Positions 20,497 through 29,740 of a stretch of 64,000 bases of DNA are shown here, in pieces. Position numbers and translations under genes: made by a program. The notes beneath the pieces are model-generated. The model saw only the letters and a list, made by a program, of their open reading frames with translations, ran no database searches and was not told where the DNA came from. The DNA comes from Nonlabens xylanidelens (GTDB lineage: Bacteria; Bacteroidota; Bacteroidia; Flavobacteriales; Flavobacteriaceae), in NCBI RefSeq assembly GCF_002934445.1, contig NZ_PTJE01000007.1, positions 107,257 to 171,256 of the forward strand, given 5' to 3'. How positions within the stretch are numbered: the stretch's first letter is position 1; each line of letters opens with the position of its first letter.

Positions 20497-21681
20497 ATGA
20501 AATTTAAATTAACAATAACTTTTCTAGCAATAGCCTCTATGGCTGTTGCTCAGAAAAAAGAGATTAAGAAAATTACTAAGGCAGTAGAAAAAGGAGAATT
20601 CAGCAAAGCACAGGAATTATTTAATTCTATAGATGAGAATTCTGTAGAAGTAGAATACGCAGGAGCTTATCAATTTTTCAAAGGTGCAAATTATATGGAC
20701 CTTTCAGGTGGGCAGCCTGTAAGTCTTGATAATTTACGTAAAGCAGAGTCTGCTATCGCAAAGTCTAGAGAATTGGGTTATTCAAACTTGAAGTTTGAGC
20801 CAATGTTGGAAAACTTGATTTTTAATCGCAAACTTCAAATTGCAAATGATAAAGTAGCGAGTGGAGATACAGATATGGCGTTGAAACTGGTAGATGAATT
20901 GTATGAAAGTAATCCGGAAAATTTAGATATGCTTTATAATGCAGGTAATCTTGCTTATAGTAGTTCTAAATTTGATGTGGCTTTAGAAAAATATTCATCA
21001 CTTTTAGAAAAAGGTTATACAGGAGTAAAAACTACTTATGTAGCGACTAACTTAAATGGTGTAGTGGAGCAGTTTGCTAGTGCTCAGGTAAGAGATTATT
21101 CTGTAAAAGCAAAAACTCATACAAATCCTGCTTCAGAAAAAAGCAATTCTAATTTAGGAGATATTGTTCTTAAGACGGTATGGTTACATGTGAATAAAGA
21201 GGATAAGGTTAAGGCAAAAGAGGTTTATGAAACAGCTCTTAATACTTATCCAAATGATCAGTCTCTTAAGTTAGTTAAGCCAGATGTATTATTAACTTTA
21301 GGAATGATGGAGGAGTACAAAGAAGCTATAGAGAATATGGACTCTGATATAACTGATCCTAAGGTTTTTGATAATCTAGGAGCTGCAGCAATAGAGAAAA
21401 AGAATTATGAAAGTGCAATACGTTACTTTAAATCTAGCCTTAAGTTAGAGTCTAAAAACTATTATGCTTTAGTAAATTTATCGAATGCTTATCTAGAAAC
21501 AGGTAATTTAGAGACGACAACTGCTGCAGAGCAAAAGGAGTTTTATACTCAAGCGGTTTCTTATTTAGAAAAGGCACATGATTTAAAGCCAGAGGATAAA
21601 GGTGTGATGGCAACCTTAGTTAGTCTGTATGACTTTTTAGGTATGACAGATAAGTCTGCACAAATTAAATCTAAGATGTAA
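20497..21681 (+). CDS. secreted TPR-repeat protein
   Basis: A 394-residue protein with a signal peptide (MKFKLTITFLAIASMAVAQ) and tetratricopeptide repeats, clearest at about residues 290-325 (VFDNLGAAAIEKKNYESAIRYFKSSLKLES), 326-372 and 125-160 (LDMLYNAGNLAYSSSKFDVALEKY). TPRs mediate protein-protein contacts, here in the periplasm. It lies 15 nt downstream of gyrA and is probably read through from it; the partner is unknown. A palindrome copy and then a terminator follow. Confidence 0.85.
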   Translation: MKFKLTITFLAIASMAVAQKKEIKKITKAVEKGEFSKAQELFNSIDENSVEVEYAGAYQFFKGANYMDLSGGQPVSLDNLRKAESAIAKSRELGYSNLKFEPMLENLIFNRKLQIANDKVASGDTDMALKLVDELYESNPENLDMLYNAGNLAYSSSKFDVALEKYSSLLEKGYTGVKTTYVATNLNGVVEQFASAQVRDYSVKAKTHTNPASEKSNSNLGDIVLKTVWLHVNKEDKVKAKEVYETALNTYPNDQSLKLVKPDVLLTLGMMEEYKEAIENMDSDITDPKVFDNLGAAAIEKKNYESAIRYFKSSLKLESKNYYALVNLSNAYLETGNLETTTAAEQKEFYTQAVSYLEKAHDLKPEDKGVMATLVSLYDFLGMTDKSAQIKSKM

Positions 21682-21691
21682 GTATTTATAA

Positions 21692-21707
21692 CGCTTTCGC
21701 GAAAGCG
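21692..21707. repeat. dispersed palindrome, copy 6
   Basis: Perfect 16-bp core, 10 nt after the stop of the TPR gene and just before the terminator at 21718-21746. Confidence 0.95.
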
Positions 21708-21717
21708 GAATAGAAAA

Positions 21718-21746
21718 AAAAGCTCTTGATTTATTCAAGAGCTTTT
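21718..21746. terminator. bidirectional rho-independent terminator
   Basis: AAAAGCTCTTGA / TCAAGAGCTTTT stem with a 5-nt loop, flanked by A run and T run, between the convergent TPR and NlpC/P60 genes. Confidence 0.9.
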
Positions 21747-21750
21747 TTAT

Positions 21751-22500
21751 TTATATTATTTTCTTAATAACTCTCAACTTGTGAGTATGAATGTTTTCTT
21801 CAACATTAAAAATACCACTCTGGTCTAAGCGATCTATTCTTACTTTACCATGAGCATGTATGATATAATTATCACTCATTATTATTCCAACGTGTGTAAT
21901 TTTACCTTCATTATTATCAAAAAAAGCAAGGTCGCCTGGTTCAGCTTCTTCTATAAAGCTCAACACTTCACCTTGTGTAGCTTGCTGGCTAGCATCTCTT
22001 AATAGGTCAAAACCACTTAGTCTATATATTAATTGAGTAAAACCACTACAGTCTATGCCTAGTGGTGTCCTGCCGCCCCATAAATAAGGAGTGTTAAGAA
22101 ATAATAAAGCGTTATTGATAAGGTTAGAACTACCAAGTATAACTGTGTTTATGTCGTTTTGAAAAGTGTCTTTTAATAAGGATGTGGAGCTTACTTGAGC
22201 ACCTATGGTTAGTGTGCTCAATGTTTTGTCCTCATGTGTTAAATGAGATATTAAATCTTTAGAATAAAATTTTGAGTGCTTTACAAAGTGTTGGTATTGT
22301 TCAGATTCAATTTCTTTGAACTGTTTGTTATCAATCCAGCCTTCATAATTATCATGAGCAAGTCTAATTTTAGACCATTTCTTTCTTTTTTCTAATACCT
22401 TAAATAATTCTCCATAGAGAACTTGTGATACCATCTCGCTGGCATCACTAGTTTCTAACCTTAAAGGAGCAATAGAAATCGGACAGACACCGTATCTCAT
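21751..22500 (-). CDS. NlpC/P60 family peptidoglycan endopeptidase with SH3 domain
   Basis: A 249-residue C40 peptidase that cuts peptide stems of peptidoglycan. Bacterial SH3-like N-terminal region (about residues 10-65, with LFKVLEKRKKWSKIRLAHDNYEGWID), then the NlpC/P60 domain from about 128. The catalytic triad is visible as C151 (GIDCSGF), H203 (ITHVGIIM) and H215 (IIHAHG), together with the PYLWGGRTP and EPGDLAFF landmarks. No signal peptide is evident from this start, so export is unclear, which is common for these short flavobacterial members. It starts 11 nt after the thiolase stop and is likely in its operon. Confidence 0.92.
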   Translation of the reverse strand: MRYGVCPISIAPLRLETSDASEMVSQVLYGELFKVLEKRKKWSKIRLAHDNYEGWIDNKQFKEIESEQYQHFVKHSKFYSKDLISHLTHEDKTLSTLTIGAQVSSTSLLKDTFQNDINTVILGSSNLINNALLFLNTPYLWGGRTPLGIDCSGFTQLIYRLSGFDLLRDASQQATQGEVLSFIEEAEPGDLAFFDNNEGKITHVGIIMSDNYIIHAHGKVRIDRLDQSGIFNVEENIHTHKLRVIKKII

Positions 22501-22511
22501 AGATTCTTAAC

Positions 22512-23684
22512 TTACGATTGTATCACGATTGCACTTGCGCCACCGCCACCATTACAGATAGCTGCAGCACCTATCTTTCCTTTCTCTTGTCTTAAGACAC
22601 TCATGAGTGTCGTTACTATTCGAGCGCCACTACAACCTAGAGGATGTCCTAAAGAAACAGCACCACCGTATACATTTACATTACTGTCATTAAGACCTAA
22701 TATTTTCATGTTAGCTAAGCCTACTACAGCAAATGCTTCATTAAATTCAAAGTAATCTACGTCACTTATAGCTACACCTGCTTTATTAAGAGCTTTAGGA
22801 AGCGCTTTGGCAGGAGCTGTTGTAAAATATTTAGGCTCTTGTGCAGCATCAGCATAACCTATTATAGTTGCTAGTGCAGTTAATCCTAATTCATTTGCTT
22901 TTTCTTCACTCATTAAAACTAGTGCTGCGGCACCATCGTTAATAGTAGAGGCGTTTGCTGCAGTTACAGTACCGTCTTTAGAAAAAGCAGGTCGCAATGC
23001 AGGTATTTTTTCCATTTTCACATTAGAAAACTCCTCGTCTGTATCGACTATTACATCGTCTCCTCTTCTTTGTGGAACAGCTACTGGTACAACTTCGTCG
23101 TTAAACTTACCAGATTCCCATGCAGCTTTAGAACGTTCATAAGATTGTACGGCAAATTCATCTTGGTCTTCACGAGTAAAACTGTGGTCTGTTGCGCATA
23201 GATCTGCACAAGTTCCCATAGCTTCTTGACTGTATGCGTCAACTAGTCCGTCTTTTTGCATACCGTCTACTAGAGTAGTTGGTCCAAATTTTTGACCATT
23301 TCTCATATGTACATAATGTGGTATCATGCTCATATTTTCCATTCCTCCGGCAATAACGATATCGTTATCTCCTAAGGCAATAGATTGAGCAGCCATCATA
23401 ATAGTCTTCATTCCACTTGCACAAACCTTATTGATAGTAGATGCTGGTGTGTCTATAGATATTCCTGCTCCTAATGCAGCCTGTCTAGCTGGAGCTTGTC
23501 CAGTACCTGCTTGCACTACGTTACCCATTAATACCTCGTCTACAAGGTTGGGTTCCAAAGAAATTTTATCTAGGGCACCTTTAATAGCTACAGATCCTAG
23601 TTTTGTGGCTGGAACTGATGATAATTTCCCCATAAAACTTCCTATAGGAGTTCTTGCATAAGATACTATAACTACTTTTTTCAT
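22512..23684 (-). CDS. acetyl-CoA C-acyltransferase (thiolase)
   Basis: A 390-residue thiolase catalysing condensation or cleavage of acetoacetyl-CoA/3-ketoacyl-CoA. The nucleophile is C88 in INKVCASGMKT, with ENMSMIPHY, NGGGGASAIV (second Cys in CNGGGG) and GGAVSLGHPLGCSGAR (His) near the C-terminus. The sequence (MKKVVIVSYARTPIGSFMGKL start) is closer to acetyl-CoA acetyltransferase (AtoB/PhaA type) than to FadA, but chain-length preference cannot be decided. The start is ATG 23684; the longer reading adds 22 non-family residues. A perfect -7 box lies at 23703-23710. Confidence 0.93.
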   Translation of the reverse strand: MKKVVIVSYARTPIGSFMGKLSSVPATKLGSVAIKGALDKISLEPNLVDEVLMGNVVQAGTGQAPARQAALGAGISIDTPASTINKVCASGMKTIMMAAQSIALGDNDIVIAGGMENMSMIPHYVHMRNGQKFGPTTLVDGMQKDGLVDAYSQEAMGTCADLCATDHSFTREDQDEFAVQSYERSKAAWESGKFNDEVVPVAVPQRRGDDVIVDTDEEFSNVKMEKIPALRPAFSKDGTVTAANASTINDGAAALVLMSEEKANELGLTALATIIGYADAAQEPKYFTTAPAKALPKALNKAGVAISDVDYFEFNEAFAVVGLANMKILGLNDSNVNVYGGAVSLGHPLGCSGARIVTTLMSVLRQEKGKIGAAAICNGGGGASAIVIQS

Positions 23685-23702
23685 GTCTTGATTTTTATAC
23701 TG

Positions 23703-23710
23703 CAAAAATA
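23703..23710 (-). promoter_or_regulatory. -7 promoter element for the thiolase operon
   Basis: Reads TATTTTTG on the - strand (TAnnTTTG), 18 nt before ATG 23684. Confidence 0.5.
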
Positions 23711-23823
23711 ATGAATTTAATAAGTAATTTAGGTCTAACTGGTCTACCAAACACTCATTTGTGTGACTATATTAATGGTTTATTAAAACTATAGTCGTTA
23801 ATTTGTCTTCTTTGCATCACGTA

Positions 23824-25857
23824 ATGAATAGATTGTACAATTATCAAAGTCTTGTTTATAAAATCATTTTACTATGTTTTTGTACAGCATTGACTGTTTA
23901 TGTGTTTCCTAATAATAATCGTTTTAAATATGATTATAACCAGGGTGAACCATGGGATTATGAAACTCTATACGCTCCCTTTTCCTTTCCTATAGAAAAA
24001 GGAGAACAAGCTTTATTGTTAGAACAACAAGCAGTTTCTGCTAAGACGCCACGTTATTTTAAAGTAGACAATAATATTAAAGATAAGGTTTATAATAAGT
24101 GGTTATCAAAATATAATCCTAGTACCGATTCTTTAAATAGCGATGAGTATAAGCTTCTTTTAAAGGATGTGAAATCTATATTAAATAGGTTGTACAAAGT
24201 CGGTTATCTTGAAGTTCCATTAGATCTTGATGATAATCAGCCTGTTGTTTTAACTGCAAATAATGAAGTAATATCTTCCAGTTATGGTAATATTTATTTA
24301 CCAAACGAACTAAGTGGCTTAATAAGTAAAAACAATGTTCTTCCTAATAATTCTAATCTAAATAAAACAGTTTTATTATCTAGCCTACTTAGTTCTATTG
24401 AGTCTAATGTTGTTTTTGATAAAGAATTAACTGATATAGCTATAAAGGAAGAATTAAGCAAGATTTTAACTACCAGAGGCTTAGTTAGTCAAGGTGCTCG
24501 TATTATCGCTCAGGGCGAAATAGTAGAAGGGCAAAAGCTGTTAATATTAAATACATTAAATAATACCTATAAATCACAAACTTGGACAGATTCCCAGTAT
24601 AATTGGAAGCTTACCGGTTATATTATTTTAGTAGGTATGGCATATGCAATGCTATTATTGTTCTTATGGAGGTATCGTCAAGATATTTTTTCCAATTTCA
24701 GGAAGTTGTTTTTTATATTTTTTAATGTTGGATTAATTGTAGTATTAACAGCGACAGTAGTCAATATTAATGTAGAGTACATATATGTAGTTCCTGTGTG
24801 TATTCTTCCTCTAGTACTTAAAGCTTTTTTTGATGCTAGATTAGGTTTGTTTACTCATGTGGTAACTATTTTTATCTTAAGTTTTATAGTACCTAATAGT
24901 GATGAGTATCTTTTTCTTCAAATGATGTCAGGTATAGTGACAATTCTCTCAGGTAAGGAAATATATAAAAGAGCAAATCTATTTCTGACTGTTGCACAGA
25001 TAATTGGAGTGTATTTTGTATCTTATTTTGCTTTTTATGCAATAAATCAAGGAGGTATTGTAGGATGGGAATGGGGGCGTTTAGGTTACTTTGTTCTGTG
25101 TGGTTTGGCAATGCTGTTTGTTTGGCCTCTTATTTACATATTTGAGAAAATATTTGGATTGGTAAGTGATGTTTCTTTGTTAGAGCTTAGTGATACTAAT
25201 TCACGACTTCTTAAAGAACTATCTAATAAAGCTCCTGGAACTTTTCACCATTCTTTAAATGTGGCAAATATTGCCGAAACCATAGCTAATGAAATAGGAG
25301 CAAATGCAATGCTAGTTAGGGTAGGAGCGCTTTATCACGATATAGGTAAAATGAAGAATCCAACCTATTTCACCGAAAATCAAGGAAGCGGTATTAATCC
25401 ACACAATGATTTAGATCCAGAAGATAGCGCTAGAATTATTATAGATCATACCATTAATGGTATAGAAATCGCTCGTAAATACAACTTGCCAGATAGAATT
25501 ATAGATTTTATTAGAACACACCACGGAGATAGTTTGGTGTATTATTTCTATTCCAAAGCAAAAGAGGATAATCCCGACGTAGATAAAGATAGCTTTAGAT
25601 ATCCAGGTCCTAGACCATTTAGTCAAGAAACTGCTATACTTATGATTTCAGATAGTGTAGAGGCAGCTTCAAAAAGTTTAAAGAATCCTACTTCTATTAA
25701 GATAGACAATTTAGTAGATAAGATTATAGAGGGACAAGTGGATAGCGGTCAGTTCTTAAATGCAAATATTACTTTTAAACAGATTGAATTGATTAAAGCA
25801 GTGATTAAAAAGAAGTTAGCTAGTATTTATCATGTTAGAATAGAATATCCAGAATAA
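23824..25857 (+). CDS. PgpH-type 7TM-HD phosphodiesterase (c-di-AMP hydrolase family)
   Basis: A 677-residue membrane protein of the 7TMR-HDED / 7TM-7TMR_HD / HD family. One N-terminal helix (about 10-30) precedes an extracytoplasmic domain of about 220 residues. Seven close-packed helices follow at about 255-450, then a cytoplasmic HD domain with FHHSLNVANIAE, H505-D506 in LYHDIGKM, DHTINGIEIARKYNLP, THHGDS and ISDSVEAASKS. Listeria PgpH of this architecture degrades cyclic di-AMP; that activity is inferred here. The start is ATG 23824 (MNRLYNYQSLVYK); an upstream TTG at 23803 lies in the promoter-like TTAATTTG. The terminal EY-P-E and two-tRNA neighbourhood give no further hint. Confidence 0.9.
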   Translation: MNRLYNYQSLVYKIILLCFCTALTVYVFPNNNRFKYDYNQGEPWDYETLYAPFSFPIEKGEQALLLEQQAVSAKTPRYFKVDNNIKDKVYNKWLSKYNPSTDSLNSDEYKLLLKDVKSILNRLYKVGYLEVPLDLDDNQPVVLTANNEVISSSYGNIYLPNELSGLISKNNVLPNNSNLNKTVLLSSLLSSIESNVVFDKELTDIAIKEELSKILTTRGLVSQGARIIAQGEIVEGQKLLILNTLNNTYKSQTWTDSQYNWKLTGYIILVGMAYAMLLLFLWRYRQDIFSNFRKLFFIFFNVGLIVVLTATVVNINVEYIYVVPVCILPLVLKAFFDARLGLFTHVVTIFILSFIVPNSDEYLFLQMMSGIVTILSGKEIYKRANLFLTVAQIIGVYFVSYFAFYAINQGGIVGWEWGRLGYFVLCGLAMLFVWPLIYIFEKIFGLVSDVSLLELSDTNSRLLKELSNKAPGTFHHSLNVANIAETIANEIGANAMLVRVGALYHDIGKMKNPTYFTENQGSGINPHNDLDPEDSARIIIDHTINGIEIARKYNLPDRIIDFIRTHHGDSLVYYFYSKAKEDNPDVDKDSFRYPGPRPFSQETAILMISDSVEAASKSLKNPTSIKIDNLVDKIIEGQVDSGQFLNANITFKQIELIKAVIKKKLASIYHVRIEYPE

Positions 25858-25881
25858 TTTTTGAAAAAAAAGTTCTTTTTA

Positions 25882-25913
25882 TTTGTGAGAAACAGAAAGT
25901 AGACTTAAATTTG
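25882..25913 (+). promoter_or_regulatory. textbook Bacteroidota promoter for the tRNA pair
   Basis: TTTG at 25882-25885 (-33 element), 20 nt spacer, TAAATTTG at 25906-25913 (-7 element). It lies 40 nt before tRNA-Ser and is the best-matching promoter I found in the window. Confidence 0.8.
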
Positions 25914-25953
25914 CAACCGCTTACGGAAACGAAGCGAGTTCATTAACATATTA

Positions 25954-26037
25954 GGAGAGGTGCCAGAGTGGTAATGGAGCAGATTGCTAATCTGTCGACG
26001 GGCAACCGTCGCCAGGGTTCGAGTCCCTGTCTCTCCG
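25954..26037 (+). tRNA. tRNA-Ser (GCT)
   Basis: 84-nt tRNA with acceptor GGAGAGG, D arm, anticodon loop TTGCTAA in the stem GCAGA/TCTGT, a long variable arm (GACGGGCAACCGTC) diagnostic of class II, and the T loop GGGTTCGAGTCCC. Discriminator G; CCA is not encoded. Reads AGC/AGT codons. Confidence 0.97.
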
Positions 26038-26121
26038 CAAAATTAACCTCTTTAATATTTGAATTTAGGTATTAATATACAAGGTTAGTACATCAGAACC
26101 GAAACTGATATAAATAAAAAT

Positions 26122-26196
26122 CGGGGTGTAGCGTAGCCCGGTCATCGCGCCTCGTTTGGGACGAGGAGGTCGCAGGTTCGAATCCTGCCACCCCGA
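26122..26196 (+). tRNA. tRNA-Pro (TGG)
   Basis: 75-nt tRNA with acceptor CGGGGTG / CACCCCG, anticodon loop TTTGGGA in the stem CCTCG/CGAGG, T arm GCAGGTTCGAATCCTGC, discriminator A; CCA not encoded. 84 nt downstream of tRNA-Ser and probably in one transcript, ending at the terminator 26223-26257. Confidence 0.97.
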
Positions 26197-26222
26197 CTAA
26201 AAGTCGTAAGGCTTTTGTAATT

Positions 26223-26257
26223 ACCGTTTTCATCTTACGATGAAAACGGTTTTTTTT
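26223..26257 (+). terminator. rho-independent terminator after the tRNA pair
   Basis: Perfect 12-bp stem ACCGTTTTCATC / GATGAAAACGGT with a TTAC loop and T7, 26 nt after tRNA-Pro. Confidence 0.92.
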
Positions 26258-26565
26258 GTTTTATAGGGTAGGACTTCTCTTTTTATCTTAGATAATTTAC
26301 ACTTTTATCGATGCTTTTTTTCTTCCAGTTTATTTAATTTTCATCATTCTAGTTTGTTTTAAATAAGTTGGTTCTACGGAATTCTTATTTAATTAGGAAC
26401 ATCTTTTTTTTTACATATGTATCGTGAGCCTTACTTGATGCTTTAGGTGCATCTGTATTTGTGGTGATTGTATTGAAGAATTTATTAAATTAATAATGAT
26501 ATTTAATAATTGTTTCATATTACAAAAGTTGCAATTAATGTAAATTGCATAAAACAATAAATTAC
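26258..26565. other. AT-rich intergenic region upstream of pdxH
   Basis: About 300 nt of AT-rich DNA with no convincing ORF or RNA structure. The only signal I can support is a near-consensus -7 element TAAATTGC at 26541-26548, 17 nt before the pdxH ATG, identical to the one before gyrA. Confidence 0.5.
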
Positions 26566-27210
26566 ATGCAAAGAGACCTTCAAAACCTGCGTAAATCATA
26601 CGACAAAGATGCTTTGCTAGAGACTATACTGCCTGCTAGCCCTTATGAATTATTTGACTCTTGGTTTCAAGATGCAAAAGATAATATTCAAGTGGATGAA
26701 GCAAATGCAATGAGTCTTTGTACATTAGGTGTAGACGGCTTTCCTAAATCTCGTATTGTTCTGCTTAAAGAAATAGTCGATAAGAAGTTCCTTTTTTATT
26801 CTAACTATTCTTCAGAAAAAGGAATGGCAATGGATGCTTATAATAAAGTTAGTTTACATTTCTTCTGGCCTTCATTAGAAAGACAAATTGTAATAAAAGC
26901 AAAGGTTACAAAAGTTTCTAGAGAAAAATCGTTGTCTTATTTTAGATCTAGACCTAGAGGAAGCCAGATAGGAGCATGGGCAAGCAGTCAAAGTAATTCA
27001 ATTTCATCTAGAGAAGAGTTAGAAAAACAATTATTGCATTTTGAACAAAAATTTGATGGAGTTGATGTTCCATTGCCAGATTTTTGGGGTGGCTATTCTT
27101 GTGACGCTTTAACTTTTGAGTTTTGGCAAGGAAGACCCAATAGACTTCATGACCGTATTTTATATGAAAAGTTAGAAGAGAAATGGTCGTTTAAAAGATT
27201 ACAGCCTTAA
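26566..27210 (+). CDS. pdxH: pyridoxamine 5'-phosphate oxidase
   Basis: A 214-residue FMN enzyme oxidising pyridoxine/pyridoxamine 5'-phosphate to pyridoxal 5'-phosphate. Family landmarks: MQRDLQNLRKSYDKDALLE at the N-terminus, NAMSLCTLGVDGFPKSRIVLLKE and FYSNYSSEKGMAMD (FMN site), FFWPSLERQIVIKAKVTKVS, SYFRSRPRGSQIGAWAS, and the C-terminal FWQGRPNRLHDRILYE with the conserved substrate-binding residues. The start is ATG 26566; an in-frame TTG upstream belongs to the -7 box. It leads a tight operon: sixA begins on the last base of its stop codon. Confidence 0.96.
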   Translation: MQRDLQNLRKSYDKDALLETILPASPYELFDSWFQDAKDNIQVDEANAMSLCTLGVDGFPKSRIVLLKEIVDKKFLFYSNYSSEKGMAMDAYNKVSLHFFWPSLERQIVIKAKVTKVSREKSLSYFRSRPRGSQIGAWASSQSNSISSREELEKQLLHFEQKFDGVDVPLPDFWGGYSCDALTFEFWQGRPNRLHDRILYEKLEEKWSFKRLQP

Positions 27211-27695
27211 TGAAAAAACTAATTGTAATACGTCATGGCAAGTCCTCATGGGAGCTGCAAGTAAGAGATCACGATAGGGTACTCACTCAACGTGGTATAG
27301 AAGATGCACACCTTATAGGTAAAGCGTTGAAAACAGCTCAAATAAATCCAGATGTGGTCTGGACCAGCACAGCGGCTAGAGCTTTGCAAACGGCTACATT
27401 AGTTACTGAGTATATAGATTATCAATTAAGTACTCTTAAATTGAAACGAGATTTGTATACTTTTAATGCGCAAGAATTGTTAGAAGTAATATCCACTTGT
27501 GACGATAGTGTAGAGACTTTAGTTATATTTAGTCATAATAATGGAATAACTGATTTAGTAAATTTACTGGGTACTACTAGATTTGATAATGTTCCTACCG
27601 CTGGAGTAGTTGCTATAGATTTTGAGACTAATTCATGGAAATCTTTAGAAAAAGGAAGTACTAAGTTTCACATATTCCCGAAATTAATAAGATGA
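27210..27695 (+). CDS. SixA-like histidine phosphatase
   Basis: A 161-residue histidine-phosphatase-superfamily protein with the catalytic R8-H9-G10 (LIVIRHGKSSW) and the second conserved His in LVIFSHNNGITDLVNLL (about residue 114). SixA members dephosphorylate phosphohistidine in phosphotransfer proteins; the true substrate here is unknown. It overlaps pdxH by 1 nt and ppk1 by 4 nt. Position directly ahead of ppk1 and ppx suggests a role in phosphate or polyphosphate metabolism (inferred). Confidence 0.88.
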   Translation: MKKLIVIRHGKSSWELQVRDHDRVLTQRGIEDAHLIGKALKTAQINPDVVWTSTAARALQTATLVTEYIDYQLSTLKLKRDLYTFNAQELLEVISTCDDSVETLVIFSHNNGITDLVNLLGTTRFDNVPTAGVVAIDFETNSWKSLEKGSTKFHIFPKLIR

Positions 27696-29740
27696 ACCAA
27701 TACTATAATAGAGAATTAAGCTGGCTGCGATTTAATGCTAGAGTTTTACAAGAGGCTAGTGATAAAAAAGTACCACTTATTGAACGTTTAAGGTTCTTAG
27801 GTATATTCTCAAATAATCTAGATGAATTCTTTAAGGTGCGTTATGCGACTATACAGCGCATTCAAAGAGCAGGTAAAAATGCTACAAAATCACTAGGTGG
27901 GATTACAGCTGAAGAGTTATTACAGAAGATTAACGAGATGGTTATTGTTGACCAGGCACGTAGTTTTAATGTCCTTGCAGAGCTTGAAGAAGAACTAAAA
28001 CATGAGAGTATTATTATAGTGGATGAAACTGAGGTGCTTACCGAGCACGAGAGTTTTATTAGGAATTATTTTAATGATAAAATTAGTCCGGCTATAAGTA
28101 CGATAATGATTAACGATCATGTAGATTTCCCTCATTTAAGAGATGGATTCGGATATCTCGCTGTGCGTATGGTTATGACAGATGAAAGTATAAGGTATGC
28201 CCTAATAGAAAAGCCTAAGTACCTAAATAGATTTGTCGTACTACCTCAAATAGAAGGTGATGATAAGCAATATATCATATTAATTGATGACTTGATAAGG
28301 CATCGTATGCATTACATCTTTAATATTTTTGATTATAAAGAGATAGAAGCTCATATGATTAAGGTAACACTAGATGCAGAGTTAGATATGGAGTTAGACC
28401 TTAAAAAGAGTCTATTAGAAAAAATACGTCGCAGTGTTCACGATCGTAAAGACGGTGATCCTGTGCGCTTTGTATATGATAGGAATATACATGAAGATAC
28501 ACTGACTCTTATCAAAGATAAATTACAAATTGATAATAATGATAGCATTATACCAGGCGGTCGTTATCACAATAGAAGAGATTATCTTAAATTTCCAAGT
28601 CTAGGAAGAACAGATTTACTCTATGAGAAATTGCCGGCATTGCCTATTAAAGATGTTAAGATTCGAGGTTCTTTATTAGAAAGAATTGCTCAAAAAGATA
28701 TTCTTCAATATACGCCTTACCATACATTTTCAAATACAACTAAATTTTTAAGAGAAGCAGCGCTAGATCCTAAAGTGAGAACCATAAAGATAACGATCTA
28801 TAGACTGGCTGAAGTTTCTCAAATTGCTGGTTCACTTATCAACGCTGTTAAAAACGGTAAAAAAGTAACCGTTTCTATTGAGCTACAAGCCAGGTTTGAT
28901 GAGCAAGCAAATATTAATTATGCAGAGTTGATGCAGGAAGAAGGTGTGCGTATGATATTCGGTGTACCTGGTTTAAAAGTACACTGTAAAGCATGTTGTA
29001 TAACGAGAGAAGAAGAAGGTAAAATTTCTAGATATGGATTCATTTCCACAGGTAATTTTAATGAATCTACAGCAGGAATTTATACCGATTACACTTTGTT
29101 TACTGCAAATCGTAAGATTTTAAAAGAAGTAGAACGTGTTTTTGATTTCTTTGAAGTTAATTATAAACAACATAGGTATAAACATCTACTAGTTTCTCCT
29201 AACTATCTTAGAAATGGAATTGAACGTTTAGTACGTCGTGAGATCGCTTTCGCGAAAGCGGGAAAAGCAGCAAAAATACGTGCCAAAGTAAATTCTTTCT
29301 CAGATTTAAAAATGATAGACTTGTTCTATGAAGCTTCTAATGCAGGAGTGAAAATAGAATTAATAATACGCGGTATATGTTGTTTAATTCCTGGTGTTAA
29401 AGGAATGAGCGAAAATATTAAAGTAATCAGTGTTGTGGATAGGTTCTTAGAACACCCACGTGTTTATAGATTTTATAATCAAGGCGAAAACGACCTATAT
29501 ATCTCTAGTGCAGATTTTATGGCGCGTAATTTAGATAGTAGGGTAGAGATAGCTTGCCCTATTTATGACGAAGATATCAAGAAGGAGATTATAGAAACCA
29601 TGGATATATGCTGGAGTGATAATGTAAAAGCGAGAGAGATTTGTGCTGACCAGCTTAATAATTATGTCACTAACGACGATAAGCCTGTTCGATCACAATA
29701 TGCAACATATCAATATTATAAAAATCAAATTACAGATTAA
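27692..29740 (+). CDS. ppk1: polyphosphate kinase 1
   Basis: A 682-residue enzyme making polyphosphate from ATP. N-terminal helical domain (NRELSWLRFNARVLQEA), head domain, then the two phospholipase-D-like catalytic domains with ITIYRLAEVSQIAGSLINAVKNGKKVTVSIELQARFDE and GLKVHCKACCIT, where H431 is the residue expected to be phosphorylated. The last domain has STGNFNESTAGIYTDY and the C-terminal SADFMARNLDSRVEIACPI. A palindrome copy at 29245-29260 codes for Ala-Phe-Ala-Lys-Ala within REIAFAKAGKAAK, where other PPK1 proteins have similar residues (for example IANAKAGK from memory). Overlaps both neighbours. Confidence 0.97.
   Translation: MNQYYNRELSWLRFNARVLQEASDKKVPLIERLRFLGIFSNNLDEFFKVRYATIQRIQRAGKNATKSLGGITAEELLQKINEMVIVDQARSFNVLAELEEELKHESIIIVDETEVLTEHESFIRNYFNDKISPAISTIMINDHVDFPHLRDGFGYLAVRMVMTDESIRYALIEKPKYLNRFVVLPQIEGDDKQYIILIDDLIRHRMHYIFNIFDYKEIEAHMIKVTLDAELDMELDLKKSLLEKIRRSVHDRKDGDPVRFVYDRNIHEDTLTLIKDKLQIDNNDSIIPGGRYHNRRDYLKFPSLGRTDLLYEKLPALPIKDVKIRGSLLERIAQKDILQYTPYHTFSNTTKFLREAALDPKVRTIKITIYRLAEVSQIAGSLINAVKNGKKVTVSIELQARFDEQANINYAELMQEEGVRMIFGVPGLKVHCKACCITREEEGKISRYGFISTGNFNESTAGIYTDYTLFTANRKILKEVERVFDFFEVNYKQHRYKHLLVSPNYLRNGIERLVRREIAFAKAGKAAKIRAKVNSFSDLKMIDLFYEASNAGVKIELIIRGICCLIPGVKGMSENIKVISVVDRFLEHPRVYRFYNQGENDLYISSADFMARNLDSRVEIACPIYDEDIKKEIIETMDICWSDNVKAREICADQLNNYVTNDDKPVRSQYATYQYYKNQITD
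29245..29260. repeat. dispersed palindrome, copy 7 (inside ppk1)
   Basis: Perfect 16-bp core in the Ala-Phe-Ala-Lys-Ala frame of ppk1. Confidence 0.95.
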